From: Eulemur rufifrons
Taxonomy: Eukaryota > Chordata > Mammalia > Primates > Lemuridae
Length of the DNA: 64,000 bases
NCBI RefSeq assembly: GCF_041146395.1
Contig: NC_091010.1
Coordinates: forward strand, 51,046,001 to 51,110,000
Reading direction: 5' to 3'
This document shows, one piece after another, positions 46,881-56,765 of the stretch (its first letter is position 1; the number at the start of each line of letters is the position of its first letter). The notes beneath the pieces were generated by a model. That model searched no databases, was not told the origin of the DNA, and saw nothing but the letters and a program-made list of their open reading frames with translations. A program made the translations under genes and the position numbers.

Positions 46881-46942
46881 GTCATCATCATCCTCATGAT
46901 CATGATGATGATCATCATCATCTTCATCATCTAGTCATCATA
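46881..46942 (+). repeat. (ATC)n/(GAT)n tract containing perfect palindromes
   Basis: ATC units switch to ATG units and back. 46902-46921 is a perfect 20-bp palindrome (five ATG-phase bases mirrored to CAT), and 46894-46905 is a perfect 12-bp palindrome. The tract sits directly on the 3' tail of the MIR at 46658, where 'gtcatcatcat' is the natural MIR end. Confidence 0.92.
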
Positions 46943-47158
46943 TTCAGGGTCAATATAGTTGGCAAGTGAAGTGGAAAGATCCCTGGATGGAGTGTCAGAA
47001 TTGCTAAGATACTCAGTGTCACTAGTGATTTCTCACTGTCTATAACTGTCAGATTCCCTCCGGTGCCATTCAGGGGGCAGAAAATGCTGGAATTTTCCTA
47101 CAGGAAAGTAAAAGTTTCACAAAAAGTCTAAATTCTTAAGTTCAGTAGAAAGAATGAA
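46943..47158. other. Intronic sequence up to the L1 insertion site
   Basis: Unique-looking sequence. Nothing specific. Confidence 0.35.
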
Positions 47159-47170
47159 AGCTACCTTTTT
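47159..47170 (+). repeat. Left target-site duplication of L1 (12 bp)
   Basis: Reads AGCTACCTTTTT. The right copy at 48148-48159 reads AGCTACTTTTTT, with one mismatch. It ends in T-run, as expected for an L1 inserted on the minus strand at a TT/AAAA endonuclease site. Confidence 0.7.
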
Positions 47171-48150
47171 AAATTTTTTTTTTAATTTCAGCATATGATG
47201 GGGGTACAAATGTTTAGGTTCCATATATTGCCTTTGCCCTACCTGAGTTAGAGCTTCAAGCCTGTCCATCCTCCAGACAGTGCACACTGCACCCATTGGA
47301 TGTTTATATACCTTTCCCCTCCTCCCCCCTCCCATCTGCCAGACACCCAATGAATGTTATTACTATGTGTGCACTTAAGTGTTGATCAGTTAATGCCAAT
47401 TTGATGGTGAGTACATGTGGTGCTTGTTTTTCCATTCTTGGGATACTTCACTTAGTAGAATGGGCTCCAGCTCTATCCAGGATAATACAAGAGGTCCTAT
47501 ATCACCAGTGTTTTTTGTGGCTGAGTAGAACTCCATGGCATACATATAGCACATTTTATTAATCTAATCATGTATTGATGGGCACTTGGGTTGTTTCCAC
47601 ATCTTTGCAATTGTGAATTGTGCTGCCATAAACATTCTAGTGCAGATGTCTTTTTTATAGAATGTCTTTTGTTCCTTTGGGTAGCTTCTGCACAGCCAAG
47701 GAAACTATCACGAGACCATACAGACAACCTACAGAAAGGGGAGAAAATATTCGCATGTTACACATCCGATAAATGGCTGCTAACTAGAATCTATATAGAA
47801 CTCAGAAAAATCAGAAAGAAAATATCAAACAACTCCGTCAAAAAGTGGGCAAAGGACATGAACAGAAACTTTTCAAAAGAAGACAGACTAATGGCCGAGA
47901 AACATATGAAAAAATGCTCAACATCTCTAATCATCAGGGAAATGCGAATCAAAACCACAATGAGATATCAGTTATCTCCAGTGAGAATGGTCTTTATAAA
48001 AAAGTCCCAAAACAATAAATGTTGGTGTGGACACAGAGAGATAGGAGCACTCATACACTGCTGGTGAGACTGCAAACTAGTGCAACCTCTGTGGAAAGCA
48101 ATATGGAGATACTTCAAAGAGCTACAAGTAGAACTGTCATTTGATACAGC
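47171..48150 (-). mobile_element. L1 with inverted 5' segment (twin priming), lemuriform type
   Basis: Left segment 47171-47683 is minus-strand L1 3' end: a poly-T, then 'tttcagcatatgatgggggt', 'acaaatgtttaggttccata', 'ggtgagtacatgtggtgctt', 'ttcacttagtagaatgggct' and 'cttttgttcctttgggta'. Right segment 47684-48150 is plus-strand ORF2 3' text: 'gcttctgcacagccaaggaa', 'gaaaatattcgcatgttaca', 'cttttcaaaagaagacagac', 'ctcaacatctctaatcatca' and 'gaactgtcatttgatacagc'. In the intact element the right segment ends about 20 bp before the left one begins, so this is one copy with an inverted 5' part. An ORF2-type C-terminal reading (MNRNFSKEDRLMAEK) lies in an open frame ending at 48067. The element is dead. 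Confidence 0.92.
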
Positions 48151-48159
48151 TACTTTTTT
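48148..48159 (+). repeat. Right target-site duplication of L1
   Basis: AGCTACTTTTTT follows, and shares AGC with, the L1 end. It matches 47159-47170 at 11 of 12 positions. Confidence 0.65.
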
Positions 48160-48895
48160 TTTTGTTTGTTGATTTTGTTTGTTTTTAGTACCTATTATGT
48201 TTCAATTGCTATATCAGGCATTTGTAGCAATATCACTTTCTTTGTTTTGCACTGTCTTCAAATACGTTAGCTGCACTCCCTGGTCAAGAAAAAGGATGCA
48301 TATAGAAGCTAAATAACTTTTCAGAGTTACCTTTAATTGGCTTGTTTTTACTTATTTTCATTTGAGAGCTAATTTTATTTAAAATAAACAGCTCCTGGGT
48401 ATTCCTGTAAGAGAAGGCCTGAAGTGCTGAATTTGCTTTTTGTTCACAATTTTAATTCACTTTTTCAATTTCTCACAATAGGTATATTACCCGAAGGGAT
48501 GGGAGTTGAGTGAATCAAAGAAAGTTTTTTTTGTCTGAGGTGTCAAGAGGCAAAGGCAAAACATAATCACAAGTCACCATATAATTAAACACAACAAAAA
48601 ATGTAGAGGCTTTTAATGTAATTCAGTTCAGTTTAACTAGTATTTACTGAGGCTTTATAAAGTCAGCCTGAGGAGAGGAAACGATGGGCAAGATTTTATT
48701 CCTGCTGGGAAAGAGGTGACCCTTTTGGAAAGGTTTGGCAGAACCCAACTGGACTTTATGTGAAATACGTTAATGTAGATGAGACGCTTGCCCTGCTGAG
48801 TGGAGAAGTCAGAGGCTGCCACCATGAACCCTACAAACTCCTGGCAGAAATGCAGCCCCTTAGGAAGAAAAGAAGGCTAAGGGTGTCAGGTTGTT
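48160..48895. other. AT-rich intronic sequence without recognised feature
   Basis: Unique-looking pre-insertion sequence right of the L1. Nothing specific. Confidence 0.4.
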
Positions 48896-49115
48896 TCAGT
48901 CTCTCTGTCCACATCCCCCAGTTCTCTAAGCATCCTCTACCCTGCGTGGATCCGAAGGCACATTCATTTGTAAATGTCCCGTCTCTTTCATTGGACTTGG
49001 GTCCTCTGAGGTTAAGAACCTGTCTTACGTTCTCTGCTTCCTAGAACCCCAGGGAGTGTCTTACCCCTGTAGCTTCTCTATATACCTTGATCCAATAAAA
49101 AATGAATGAATCAGT
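48896..49115 (+). mobile_element. L2-like 3' fragment
   Basis: 'gtcctctgaggttaagaacc', 'tgtcttacgttctctgcttc', 'ctagaaccccagggagtgtc' and the end 'ccaataaaaaatgaatgaa' follow the L2 3' order ('aagctccatgagggcagg..tgtatccccagcgcctagaacagtg..caataaatatttgttgaatgaatga'). Confidence 0.6.
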
Positions 49116-49619
49116 CTGTGTGAGGCAGCCCTACTCACCATAGGAGATCCTTGGTCCAACCTCTGTAGGGTTAGAAAGCATGGGGGCTGGATCCATCTGG
49201 GAGATGTTCCCATCATTCCCAAAGGTCCTGCCAGCAATAAATAGAGCTAGTTTTAAATAGGGCCAGGTATTTCCAAAGTTACCAAGCAGAATCCTTTATT
49301 CATGATGCAGGGAACAAAGCCTTTGACTTTTAGTTTTCGTAAGTGGAGCAATGAGAAATACATCAGGAAGACATTTAACATTTAGAAATATGTTAATTAT
49401 GAGGATTAGCCAGTTAGGAAATAACTGTCTGGTTTTTCCACAGGAATATCCAAATGAGATTTCCATATTGTCTAGTCTTTCTAGTTTTTCTTTTGAGGAT
49501 GTTTTGAAGGGGAGGATAGAAAATAGAAGTTCAAGAATAAGGATCAATCAAAGATAATCCATTAACATGCAATTATGTAGTGTGTTCCATAAGCTTTGCC
49601 TACATATAATAAAAGTCTT
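49116..49619. other. Intronic sequence without recognised feature
   Basis: Unique-looking. Nothing specific. Confidence 0.35.
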
Positions 49620-49770
49620 TATGCAGTTTTCACTCCCTTTTTCAAGAATTTCTTTCTCATGTAGCATACTTCCCCATCCAGGCTAAACTCAAGTGCTGCC
49701 TCCTCCTTGAAGTCCTCTTTGTTTTTTCCAACTCAGACACATTTTTTTCTTGTCTGAACGCCTACAGTAC
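49620..49770 (+). mobile_element. L2-like fragment (tentative)
   Basis: 'ccatccaggctaaactcaag' and 'tgctgcctcctccttgaagt' then 'cctctttgttttttccaac' resemble L2 forward text ('agctcaaatgtcacctcctccaggaagccttcc'). Confidence 0.5.
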
Positions 49771-49944
49771 TTAAGGAAAATAAACAGTGATATAAATTCA
49801 GAATATGACTTTGCCATGAGACCAGTGATACCATGGTCTTTTGATTCTCCACAATAAAACAGAACATTACCTATTATAATTTAAATGTATGAGAGATGCT
49901 GAGAGTTAAGTCCCTTTCCCTCTCTCTTCATAATTAAAAATAGC

Positions 49945-50175
49945 TAGAATTTATTGATCTGTTAAAATGTATCCACAATGTGCTAAGCATTTTTCATGCA
50001 TAATCTTATTTAATCCTGATGACATTCCTCAGAGGCACATACCATATTGCCTGTATCTCACAGATGAAAAGCTGTGCTGCTCCTTAGACAAGGCCAATCC
50101 ACACATAGTAAGTCCAGGGTTCGAGCCCAGCACTTTGCAGCTTTGGAGGCCTTGCTCTCAAACACCACAGCATGC
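49945..50175 (-). mobile_element. MIR, reversed, near full length
   Basis: 'ccacaatgtgctaagcattt', 'taatcttatttaatcctgat', 'gtatctcacagatgaaaagc', 'cacacatagtaagtccaggg' and 'ttcgagcccagcactttgca' follow reversed MIR order. The TTCGAGCCC B-box-like motif is well kept. Confidence 0.8.
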
Positions 50176-52318
50176 TCAGGAGGTCTGGACCACTTCCATT
50201 TCACCTGGCATCTGGTGTTATTAAAAAAACAAATAAAAATATCACAATTATTATAAGCCTATTTGGGGATTTTAAGTTATATGATAAATATCTTTGTGAG
50301 TTTCATCATAGAATCTCTACAACTATATCCAGCCTCATTTGGAAGTAATGTCCAAAGTTCAAATCTGAGACCTTCTGCAAATGTGAGGTTTGACCCAAAT
50401 GGTGTTCCCTGCCCTCCTGACACCCACAGTTCCCCCACGGCCCTCAGGCACTTCCGCTTGGCTGCCAGGCCTGCCTGATAATTTAGTGTCCCTCTATTCC
50501 CGACTTGGGGTTCTTACCAGGCAGCGGGGATCATATCACTTACCATATCTCTATATTTAGAAAAATGAAAGTGTTGAGACTTCCAGTACATGAGTCCAGC
50601 TGAAGACTGTAAGACCCCCAAATTTTAAGTGATTTTCGAAAACTCATTTTAGTGCTTCTTGTTAAATTGGACCTTTCGTTCCATGCTGGGCAGTGACAAG
50701 CAGGGAGGGAGCCAACAAGTAGAATGAGTTTGGCACATCTTGCCTGCCACTGGCCAAAGTTTAGGTAGATTTTGATTTTGTTTGGGTGCCCCTGAATATA
50801 CTTGATTCTTTTTTTCAAAGTGCCCAAATGAGAGAGAGAATAGTAAATGGCCGGGGGAACAGGAGCCAGTGTGTGGGGATAAGCAGGAGTCCCCCCATGT
50901 GCACCTTTGGTTACCAGGGCAGGGAGCTTTCTGCGACACAGGCTGGTAGGAAGGAAGCAGGTTGTCATGTCAACACCTGTGGCTTCTTTGCATGTATTTA
51001 GTGCAGCTTTTCGCTGTGTTTTGGTGCTTTATTCTAGGAGCAAATTACTAACACTATGTGGGTCCAAGAGTATTCCTGGCGGGCAGGCAACGTGCTCTAA
51101 AGCACAGCCTGGGCTTCCTGCCTTCCTTCCACTTTCCTCTCAGCCAGCAGAGGAAAACCAGGCCACTCTTGGCTTTATCTGTGAACAAAGACAGAGAGGA
51201 AGGGACACGCAGGCTGTACTTAAAGAATGCTGGACAAGCTGGGCTCGCTCCATGGTCAGGGAATGGGGGTAAGAAGGTCTGTTCCTTTCCTGGGAAGGCA
51301 GGTTGTGGCCAAATTACAGAGCAGAGGTAAGAAATGAGTGGCTCCCGGGTCTCATTTGGAATGTAGGCTTGTCTTGTTTGGCCTCACAGTGTTTGGCCTA
51401 CATCATATGTTAAATTTAAATTAGCTGTCAATTTTGAAAAATCAGAAAGTTTTACATTAAAAAAAATAGGGGCATTTGGCTCTACTTGGAAACTCAGAAT
51501 GTCTTAATCCTGCATGCGAATGCAGAACTGAGCTGAGAAGCAGGTCCCCCTTCAAAGAGGTGAGCATTTGTCACCTGACTGAGGCCCCCACTGCCCCTCT
51601 GCCATCCTCTACCTGGAGACCTTGGGCCAGCCACCCTTTCTCATCTCACCCCAGCTCATTTTACTCTCATCCATGACCTGTCTGGCTCCTTAGGCACTTG
51701 AGTGTATTGGCCGTCTGTTCTGTCATAGGAAGGTATCTGGGCTCTGTCCCAGGGCACTCAGCCCTGCTGGTGGTTTTGATGCGGGGAGGTGTTAGCTCAG
51801 GTTTAGGCTTTAGAGATGACCCTGGCTGCTTGCCTCAGGTCCGTACAGTTTCCAATCCCTCATCCACGTGAACCCTAGCTGTGAAATGCATGCAACGGGG
51901 ACACAGATGACAAGGAAGTGTCCCAGGCAAGTGGCATGGGCAATGGAGTCTCCAGAGGAGACTCTGGAGACACTTCAGAGGCAGAATTGGTTCCTAAATT
52001 AAGGTTTAGGAACTGACCAGATTGTATGGGTTGCAGAAGAAAGAAAAGTTTAAGGGCTTTAGCTGCTGGGCAGATGATTAGGCTGATGATAGGATAAACT
52101 CAGTATTAAACATATTTGGATTATGGTTATCAAAGGAAATGGGCATCACTCAAATATAGGCATTCAAGAAGTAGGTGTGTATAGCACATAACAAATTCAT
52201 TCCTCATCAGAACACTTCCTTGCTAAATTAGCATCAGGTTTATAAATGAACGTGTGTAATAGCTACATATGAGCAAGCCCCTTCCTAGACATCAGATTCT
52301 TTTAGAATTAACAATCTC
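50176..52318. other. Intronic sequence without recognised repeats
   Basis: About 2.1 kb with little repeat text. A 142-codon antisense ORF (50540-50968) and a 121-codon sense ORF (50907-51272) show no domain and no splice context. Confidence 0.45.
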
Positions 52319-52655
52319 GGCCAGGCGTGGTGGCTCACGCATGTAATCCTAGCACTCTGGGAGGCCGAGGTGGGCAGATCGTTTGAGCTCAGGAGTTCGA
52401 GACCAGCCTGAGCAAGAGCGAGACCCCATCTCTACTAAAAATAGAAAGAAATTATATGGACAGCTAAAAATATATATAGAAAAAATTAGCTGGGCATGGT
52501 GGTGCATGCCTGCAGTCCCAGCTACTCAGGAGGCTGAGGCAGGAGGATCCCTTGAGCTCAGGAGTTTGAGGTTGCTGTGAGCTAGGCTGACGCCACAGCA
52601 CTCACTCTAGCCTGGGCAACAGAGTGAGACTCTGTCTCAAAAAAAAAAAAAAAAA
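52319..52655 (+). mobile_element. Strepsirrhine-type Alu, full length, younger copy
   Basis: Starts 'ggccaggcgtggtggctcac'. The linker contains 'gacagctaaaaatatata' with 'gaaaaaattagctgggcat', and the right arm 'gaggttgctgtgagctaggc', 'tgacgccacagcactcactc' and 'tagcctgggcaacagagtg'. It ends in A17. Flanks 'aacaatctc' (52310-52318) and 'agcaatctc' (just after the tail) are a near-perfect target-site duplication. It is less diverged than the copy at 6213. Confidence 0.95.
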
Positions 52656-53285
52656 GCAATCTCTGTCTCATTATTTTCTGTATTGCTAATGCCCAAATGA
52701 TACCCAGTATATAGTATGTGCATAAGAAATACTTGTCGAATCCATCCATCAATTAATTAAAAAGAAACAGGGATAATTTAAAATACCTTTATCTTAAACT
52801 CAATTGTTATAAACTTTTGTTTCTTTAAACCTTTTTTTCTTTATTTATCTCTGCTGTGTATTACCCCTACTGTAGCCTGACACCTCTGCACACATATGTA
52901 TACATACAAGGTAATAATTGCATAGGTAGATATATATAATAATACATGTGGTTTTAGGTGATATTTATTCACTTTTAATTTTGAAGTGATTCCTACTTTC
53001 CATTTTGACCGTTTATTTTTAAATTCCATTGAATGAATAATGACCATATTTTAAAGCAAATTTATACAGTGGTTTCTTCATGGAGACTCACCTGTACTTT
53101 TTTTAAGGGGCAAAAAAACCAAGAGGACTATTTTTTGGGGCCTGTAGACATAATCAAAATTCCTTTTAGAGCCAAAATTGTCCCACTGAGCTACGGCTGC
53201 TGCCATAAATATTTTGGGTTGCTTGAGGAGAGGAGGGAAGAAGGTTCAGCTGTTGATATCTTTAGGAGATTTTTACAAGTAATTA
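52656..53285. other. AT-rich intronic sequence, unrecognised
   Basis: Mostly AT-rich with no repeat named. A few (TA)n-like short runs. Confidence 0.4.
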
Positions 53286-53287
53286 TC

Positions 53288-53900
53288 AAGTTGTATAAAT
53301 TTCATATAAGTGAATACATTCTTGTTGCAAAATCATAAAGATGTACATAATGTAAAAAGCAAAGGCCTCACTCCAATTCTATGTCCTAAGTCCATTTCTT
53401 TCCTCAAAAATGATCATAGCTAAATTATATGTCTTATAAAACATTTTCTATGCAGCTATGGAAAAAACCTATATATTTATAAAGATAAGTTTTTTTCAAA
53501 ACATAAATTGGATCATACTTTACCTGATGCTAAATAATTTTTAAAAGATTGTGGAACAGTGCATCTTGGAGAAATTACCATGTTGCATATGTATCTACCT
53601 AGTTCTCTTAATTACAGCATAGTACTCTGATATGGATGTATCTTAGTTTATTTAAATGTTCTTTAATTCATGGACATTTAGCCTGTCTCTAATTTTTCAC
53701 TGCTATGAACAATGCCAACAATGCCCCTTATTGCTTTGTGAAAATATATCAGTCTTTCTCTAGAAAACAGCCCTTGAATGACAATTACTGGTACAAGATA
53801 TGCACATTGAAATTTCTGGTAGACATTTCAAATTTGTTCTTCCATAAAACTATGCCAATTTACTCTTTCCCCCGGTATGATATGAAATTAACTCTCTCCC
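53288..53900 (-). mobile_element. Old LINE-1 3'-region fragment
   Basis: 'acagcatagtactctgatat', 'ggatgtatcttagtttattt', 'ttcatggacatttagcctgt' and 'ctctaatttttcactgctat', then 'gaacaatgccaacaatgccc', parallel the minus-strand L1M-type text ('gcatagtattccattgtatggatgtaccataatttatttaacc..ggacatttaggttgtttcc..attataaacaatgctgc'). 'gccaatttactctttccccc' corresponds to the later 'accaatttacactcccacc'. Confidence 0.75.
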
Positions 53901-54089
53901 CATTCCCTTGCCTAAAATAGACATTATCATTTTTATAATTATTACAACTTTTGTGGACAAAAACATGAAATCTCACTGTTGTTTTAAATTACTTCATTGA
54001 TTCCCCATGAAGTAGAGCCTTGTGTGCTGCTGGGAGCTCCCTCACCATTTCCCCTTGAGTCTAAGCATCACTCTGCCCTCCTGTTTCAG

Positions 54090-54208
54090 ATGCCCACTAC
54101 CTCACCTGCAGGATCCAGGAATGTGCTGAGACAACTCGGAGTGGGCCCTTTGCCCGCTCCATTGACATCAGTTCCCTGGTTGTCCAAGATGAATATATCT
54201 TCATTCAG
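54090..54208 (+). CDS. SORCS3: Internal coding exon B of SORCS3, 119 bp
   Basis: This is the next exon of the same receptor, 13.8 kb downstream of exon A. Seen: pyrimidine-rich tract (ctctgccctcctgtttcag) with AG at 54088-54089, a possible branch point (ctaag) about 25 nt upstream, and a consensus donor CAG|GTGAGT at 54208/54209. The first two bases (AT) complete the Tyr codon begun in exon A. Then come 39 uninterrupted codons ending on a codon boundary, so the following intron is phase 0. Diagnostic residues are HYLTCRIQEC with two cysteines, SGPFARSIDISS and LVVQDEYIFIQ. As I recall them, SORCS1 has a PFPGYIDPDSLIVQD-like segment and SORCS2 a HYVSCAIQNC-like segment, so this favours SORCS3. 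It belongs to the Vps10p propeller, which binds ligands in the lumen or outside the cell. The two cysteines may form a propeller-loop disulfide (inference). Confidence 0.9.
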
Positions 54209-54879
54209 GTGAGTACAGAAAGTAGAAGGAGGACGCATAAGTGAAGTTGGCTGCCTGTTTGGAAAATAAGGACAGTTTTCCCAAGGTTGTGAAGATGTGC
54301 AGTGGCAACACTGTTCCTCCTTTGTTTTGGGGACCTAGTCCCCTGGGGAGAGCCCAGACATCTTCTGAAAGATGAAAATGTTATATGGATCAGTATCCTT
54401 TACAGGGGATTTTAGTGACCCACTGAATCCTTCAGTTGGATTGCCATTTGTGACACCAGAACTGTCCCGAAATGACCAGGTCTTGGGCTGGGGTCTGAGA
54501 TTAGTTAAAGTCAAATCTCAGAGCTGACTTTAAGTAATTATCAAAGCCACATTCTATTTCTGTCCAAAGTGATTTCTCTAGCTTGGGAAGAAGAATCCCT
54601 AATAAGTTAAGCATCTCTGGGATTTCCTTTCTGGAAAAATCTAGAGCTCACTAAATTTTCCCCTTCCTTTCCAATGCTGAAAATCTCCTCAAATGTCCAA
54701 GTCCCAAATCCTTTACTTCCAGAACTGACTCTTAAGAAAAACTAGGTGGGACTCACATTTTTAGGTGGGCAAGGGAAGACTTCTTTTGTGACCTTTGCTA
54801 CCAAAATAAAGCAAAAGTGAGGGGAAAGAAAATGTGATGTTCCACCAAATGACTGACAGAGTGTGGGTGTGACAACTCA
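54209..54879. other. Intronic sequence after exon B, no recognised feature
   Basis: Unique-looking. Nothing besides the donor site at its start. Confidence 0.4.
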
Positions 54880-55350
54880 CACTTGGCATTGGACGGCGAC
54901 TTTGATTTCCCACACTCTGCCTTTCCACTCTTCTATTCTCAGTTGTTTTGCAAACTACTTCCCACAGGAAAATTGAACTTTGAAACCTCCTTGAGTTTGC
55001 TCAGACCTATACACCTGAACGACCTTCACTTCCTGACCCCTGGTCTTTCAGTCCAGATCAATCCCATCTCCTCTAGGAGACTTTCCACGAACTTCCAAGC
55101 TCGGTGTCACTCGCCCTCCTCTGAACCCTTGCAGCTCCATAGTCTATACGATTCCTCTATCACACAAGCTATTAGGAGCCATTACTTATTAAATCTCAAT
55201 TGATTTGTCTCCTTTCCAAATTGCATTTTACACTTTCTGAGAGTAGGGACAATATTTTATACACACATTTTACCCCTCACTCTCAGCCCTAACAAGATAT
55301 ATTTGCAAATCAGGGGTATTCGATGATTACTTGTTGTATTGATAGATTGT
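54880..55350 (+). mobile_element. L2 fragment
   Basis: 'ctcctctaggagactttcca' and 'gatttgtctcctttccaaat', then 'ttctgagagtagggacaata' and 'ttttatacacacattttacc', follow L2 forward text near its 3' end ('gtctgtctcccccactagaatgtaagctccatgagggcagggattttt'). Decayed. Confidence 0.55.
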
Positions 55351-56375
55351 GGCTGTAGCAGCACTTCTTTCTACAGCTTAGTTGCATAGATTTTTGAGGT
55401 CTAGTAAAATACAGGAAAAGTAGCTAGCCACGCAAAAACTGTCTTGAAGGAGGAAGTCTCTGTGGGTTCAAAAATCCTGTTTCTCAGCTTAATTAGAAGC
55501 CAGAATCTCAGGATTGTGTTTCTAAGTCTTGGCAAGTCAATGACACTCTCATTCTCCTATTCACAGGATTTACTGAACATGTACACTGCACAGTATATAA
55601 TGCTAGTCACTAGTGTTGGCATCTCCAGCTTTCTGCCCTTGGCTTGCTTCTCTTTGCAGCCAGGGCTCTCTCCCCAAGCAGTGCCATGGTTTTGAGTACC
55701 ATCTTCCTGTCTTGATGGCTCTCGAGTCGGTGAGCTAAGCCCTTTCCCATGTACTGCAGACCTGTATGTCTAATAACCACCTCGGCATCCCAACGTGGAT
55801 GTTCCACAGGTAAAACAATCAACATGTCACTGTCGACCCTCACAAAATTGGTGGCAAAACCCTCTACAGGTCACTCAAGATAGAAACCTGAAGGTCAGTC
55901 TGTGTCACCAAATTAAATGAATCCACAGCCTCTGCAAATATCACTTATAGTGGTTTCTCCAGTGTTTCCTTTCATTCCATTGCCATTGTTGTCGTCCCCA
56001 CATAAGGCTATTATCTCTCTCTCTCTATTTTTTTTTAAGTGTAAGTGCAGGGGTGATTTATGAATTTACCAATCCAATTGCCCTTACCTTAATGCTGATG
56101 CTGTAGGTAACGATGAACATGGCAGAATTGTTTCTGGGAAATATGACTTAGAAATAAAAATGTTCAGATTTTTTTTTTCATTTTTCCCTGTGTTGCATAA
56201 AGTTTTCTGGAACTCTGCAAGCAGATATCCAGAGTTTAAAAAAAATTATTCTAAAGCATTTCTTTTTTTATTATACTGGAAGCAAACAGAAGTGTTTTTT
56301 TTTTAATCAGCATCAATTTTTATTTTGTTTGAAAGGGATATGAGGTTCTATTATTTCAATAAAGTTAAATTTATT
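55351..56375. other. Intronic sequence without recognised feature
   Basis: Includes (TC)n at about 56011-56026 and T-runs near 56167-56178 and 56295-56306. No gene. Confidence 0.4.
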
Positions 56376-56377
56376 GC

Positions 56378-56490
56378 CTAGGACACATAAGGTTCCCTGT
56401 TCTAGGTGCTGGGGTGAAGACAGTGAACACAACAAAGTTTCTCTGTTAGTGGTGTTTAATTCTAGTGGGAGACAGGAAAATATATGTGTA
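56378..56490 (-). mobile_element. L2-like fragment
   Basis: 'gttctaggtgctggggtgaa' and 'gacagtgaacacaacaaagt', then 'attctagtgggagacaggaa', match the reversed L2-type phrase ('gttctaggcgctggggatacagcagtgaacaaaacagac..attctagtgggggag'). Confidence 0.75.
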
Positions 56491-56539
56491 TGATATATAC
56501 ATCACTATATACATAGATATGAAAAGCTATGAAGTGTAA

Positions 56540-56765
56540 TGGTTAAGAGCATGTAGTTTAGAGCCCAACAGCCAGCAGTTTTCAGACTGTGGCTTTCCAC
56601 GCTTAGCTGTGTGACCTTGAGCTGTGCCTCATTTGACTCATCTATAAGAAGAAGATAATTGTAGTACCCACTTCATGGGTTGCTGGGAGGATTATGTTTA
56701 TTAATGCTATCTGTAAAGCACTAAAACAATGCCTGGAAACAGTGTTATGTGAATATTTGCTTTTT
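56540..56765 (+). mobile_element. MIR, nearly full length
   Basis: 'gtaatggttaagagcatgta', 'cttagctgtgtgaccttgag', 'catttgactcatctataaga', 'tgggttgctgggaggattat' and 'ctgtaaagcactaaaacaat' follow MIR order. It begins directly at the pol III A-box-like end. Confidence 0.88.

Larger units (their letters stand above)
40242..54089 (+). other. SORCS3: Intron between SORCS3 exons A and B (13,848 bp, phase 1)
   Basis: Bounded by GTGAGT at 40242 and TTTCAG ending at 54089. The intron splits a Tyr codon after its first base. It contains an old L1 (42620-44165), a twin-primed younger L1 (47171-48150), a strepsirrhine Alu (52319-52655), hAT fossils, MIR/L2 pieces and microsatellites. No additional exon with plausible splice signals and family similarity was seen. 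Confidence 0.85.

Noticed and set aside
47591..48067. 158-codon open frame on the + strand, longest in the window
   Set aside because: It crosses the inversion junction of the L1. Only the part after about 47684 is ORF2-derived, so it is transposon debris.
50540..51272. 142-codon antisense and 121-codon sense open frames
   Set aside because: No domain, no splice sites in register and composition like the intron around them.
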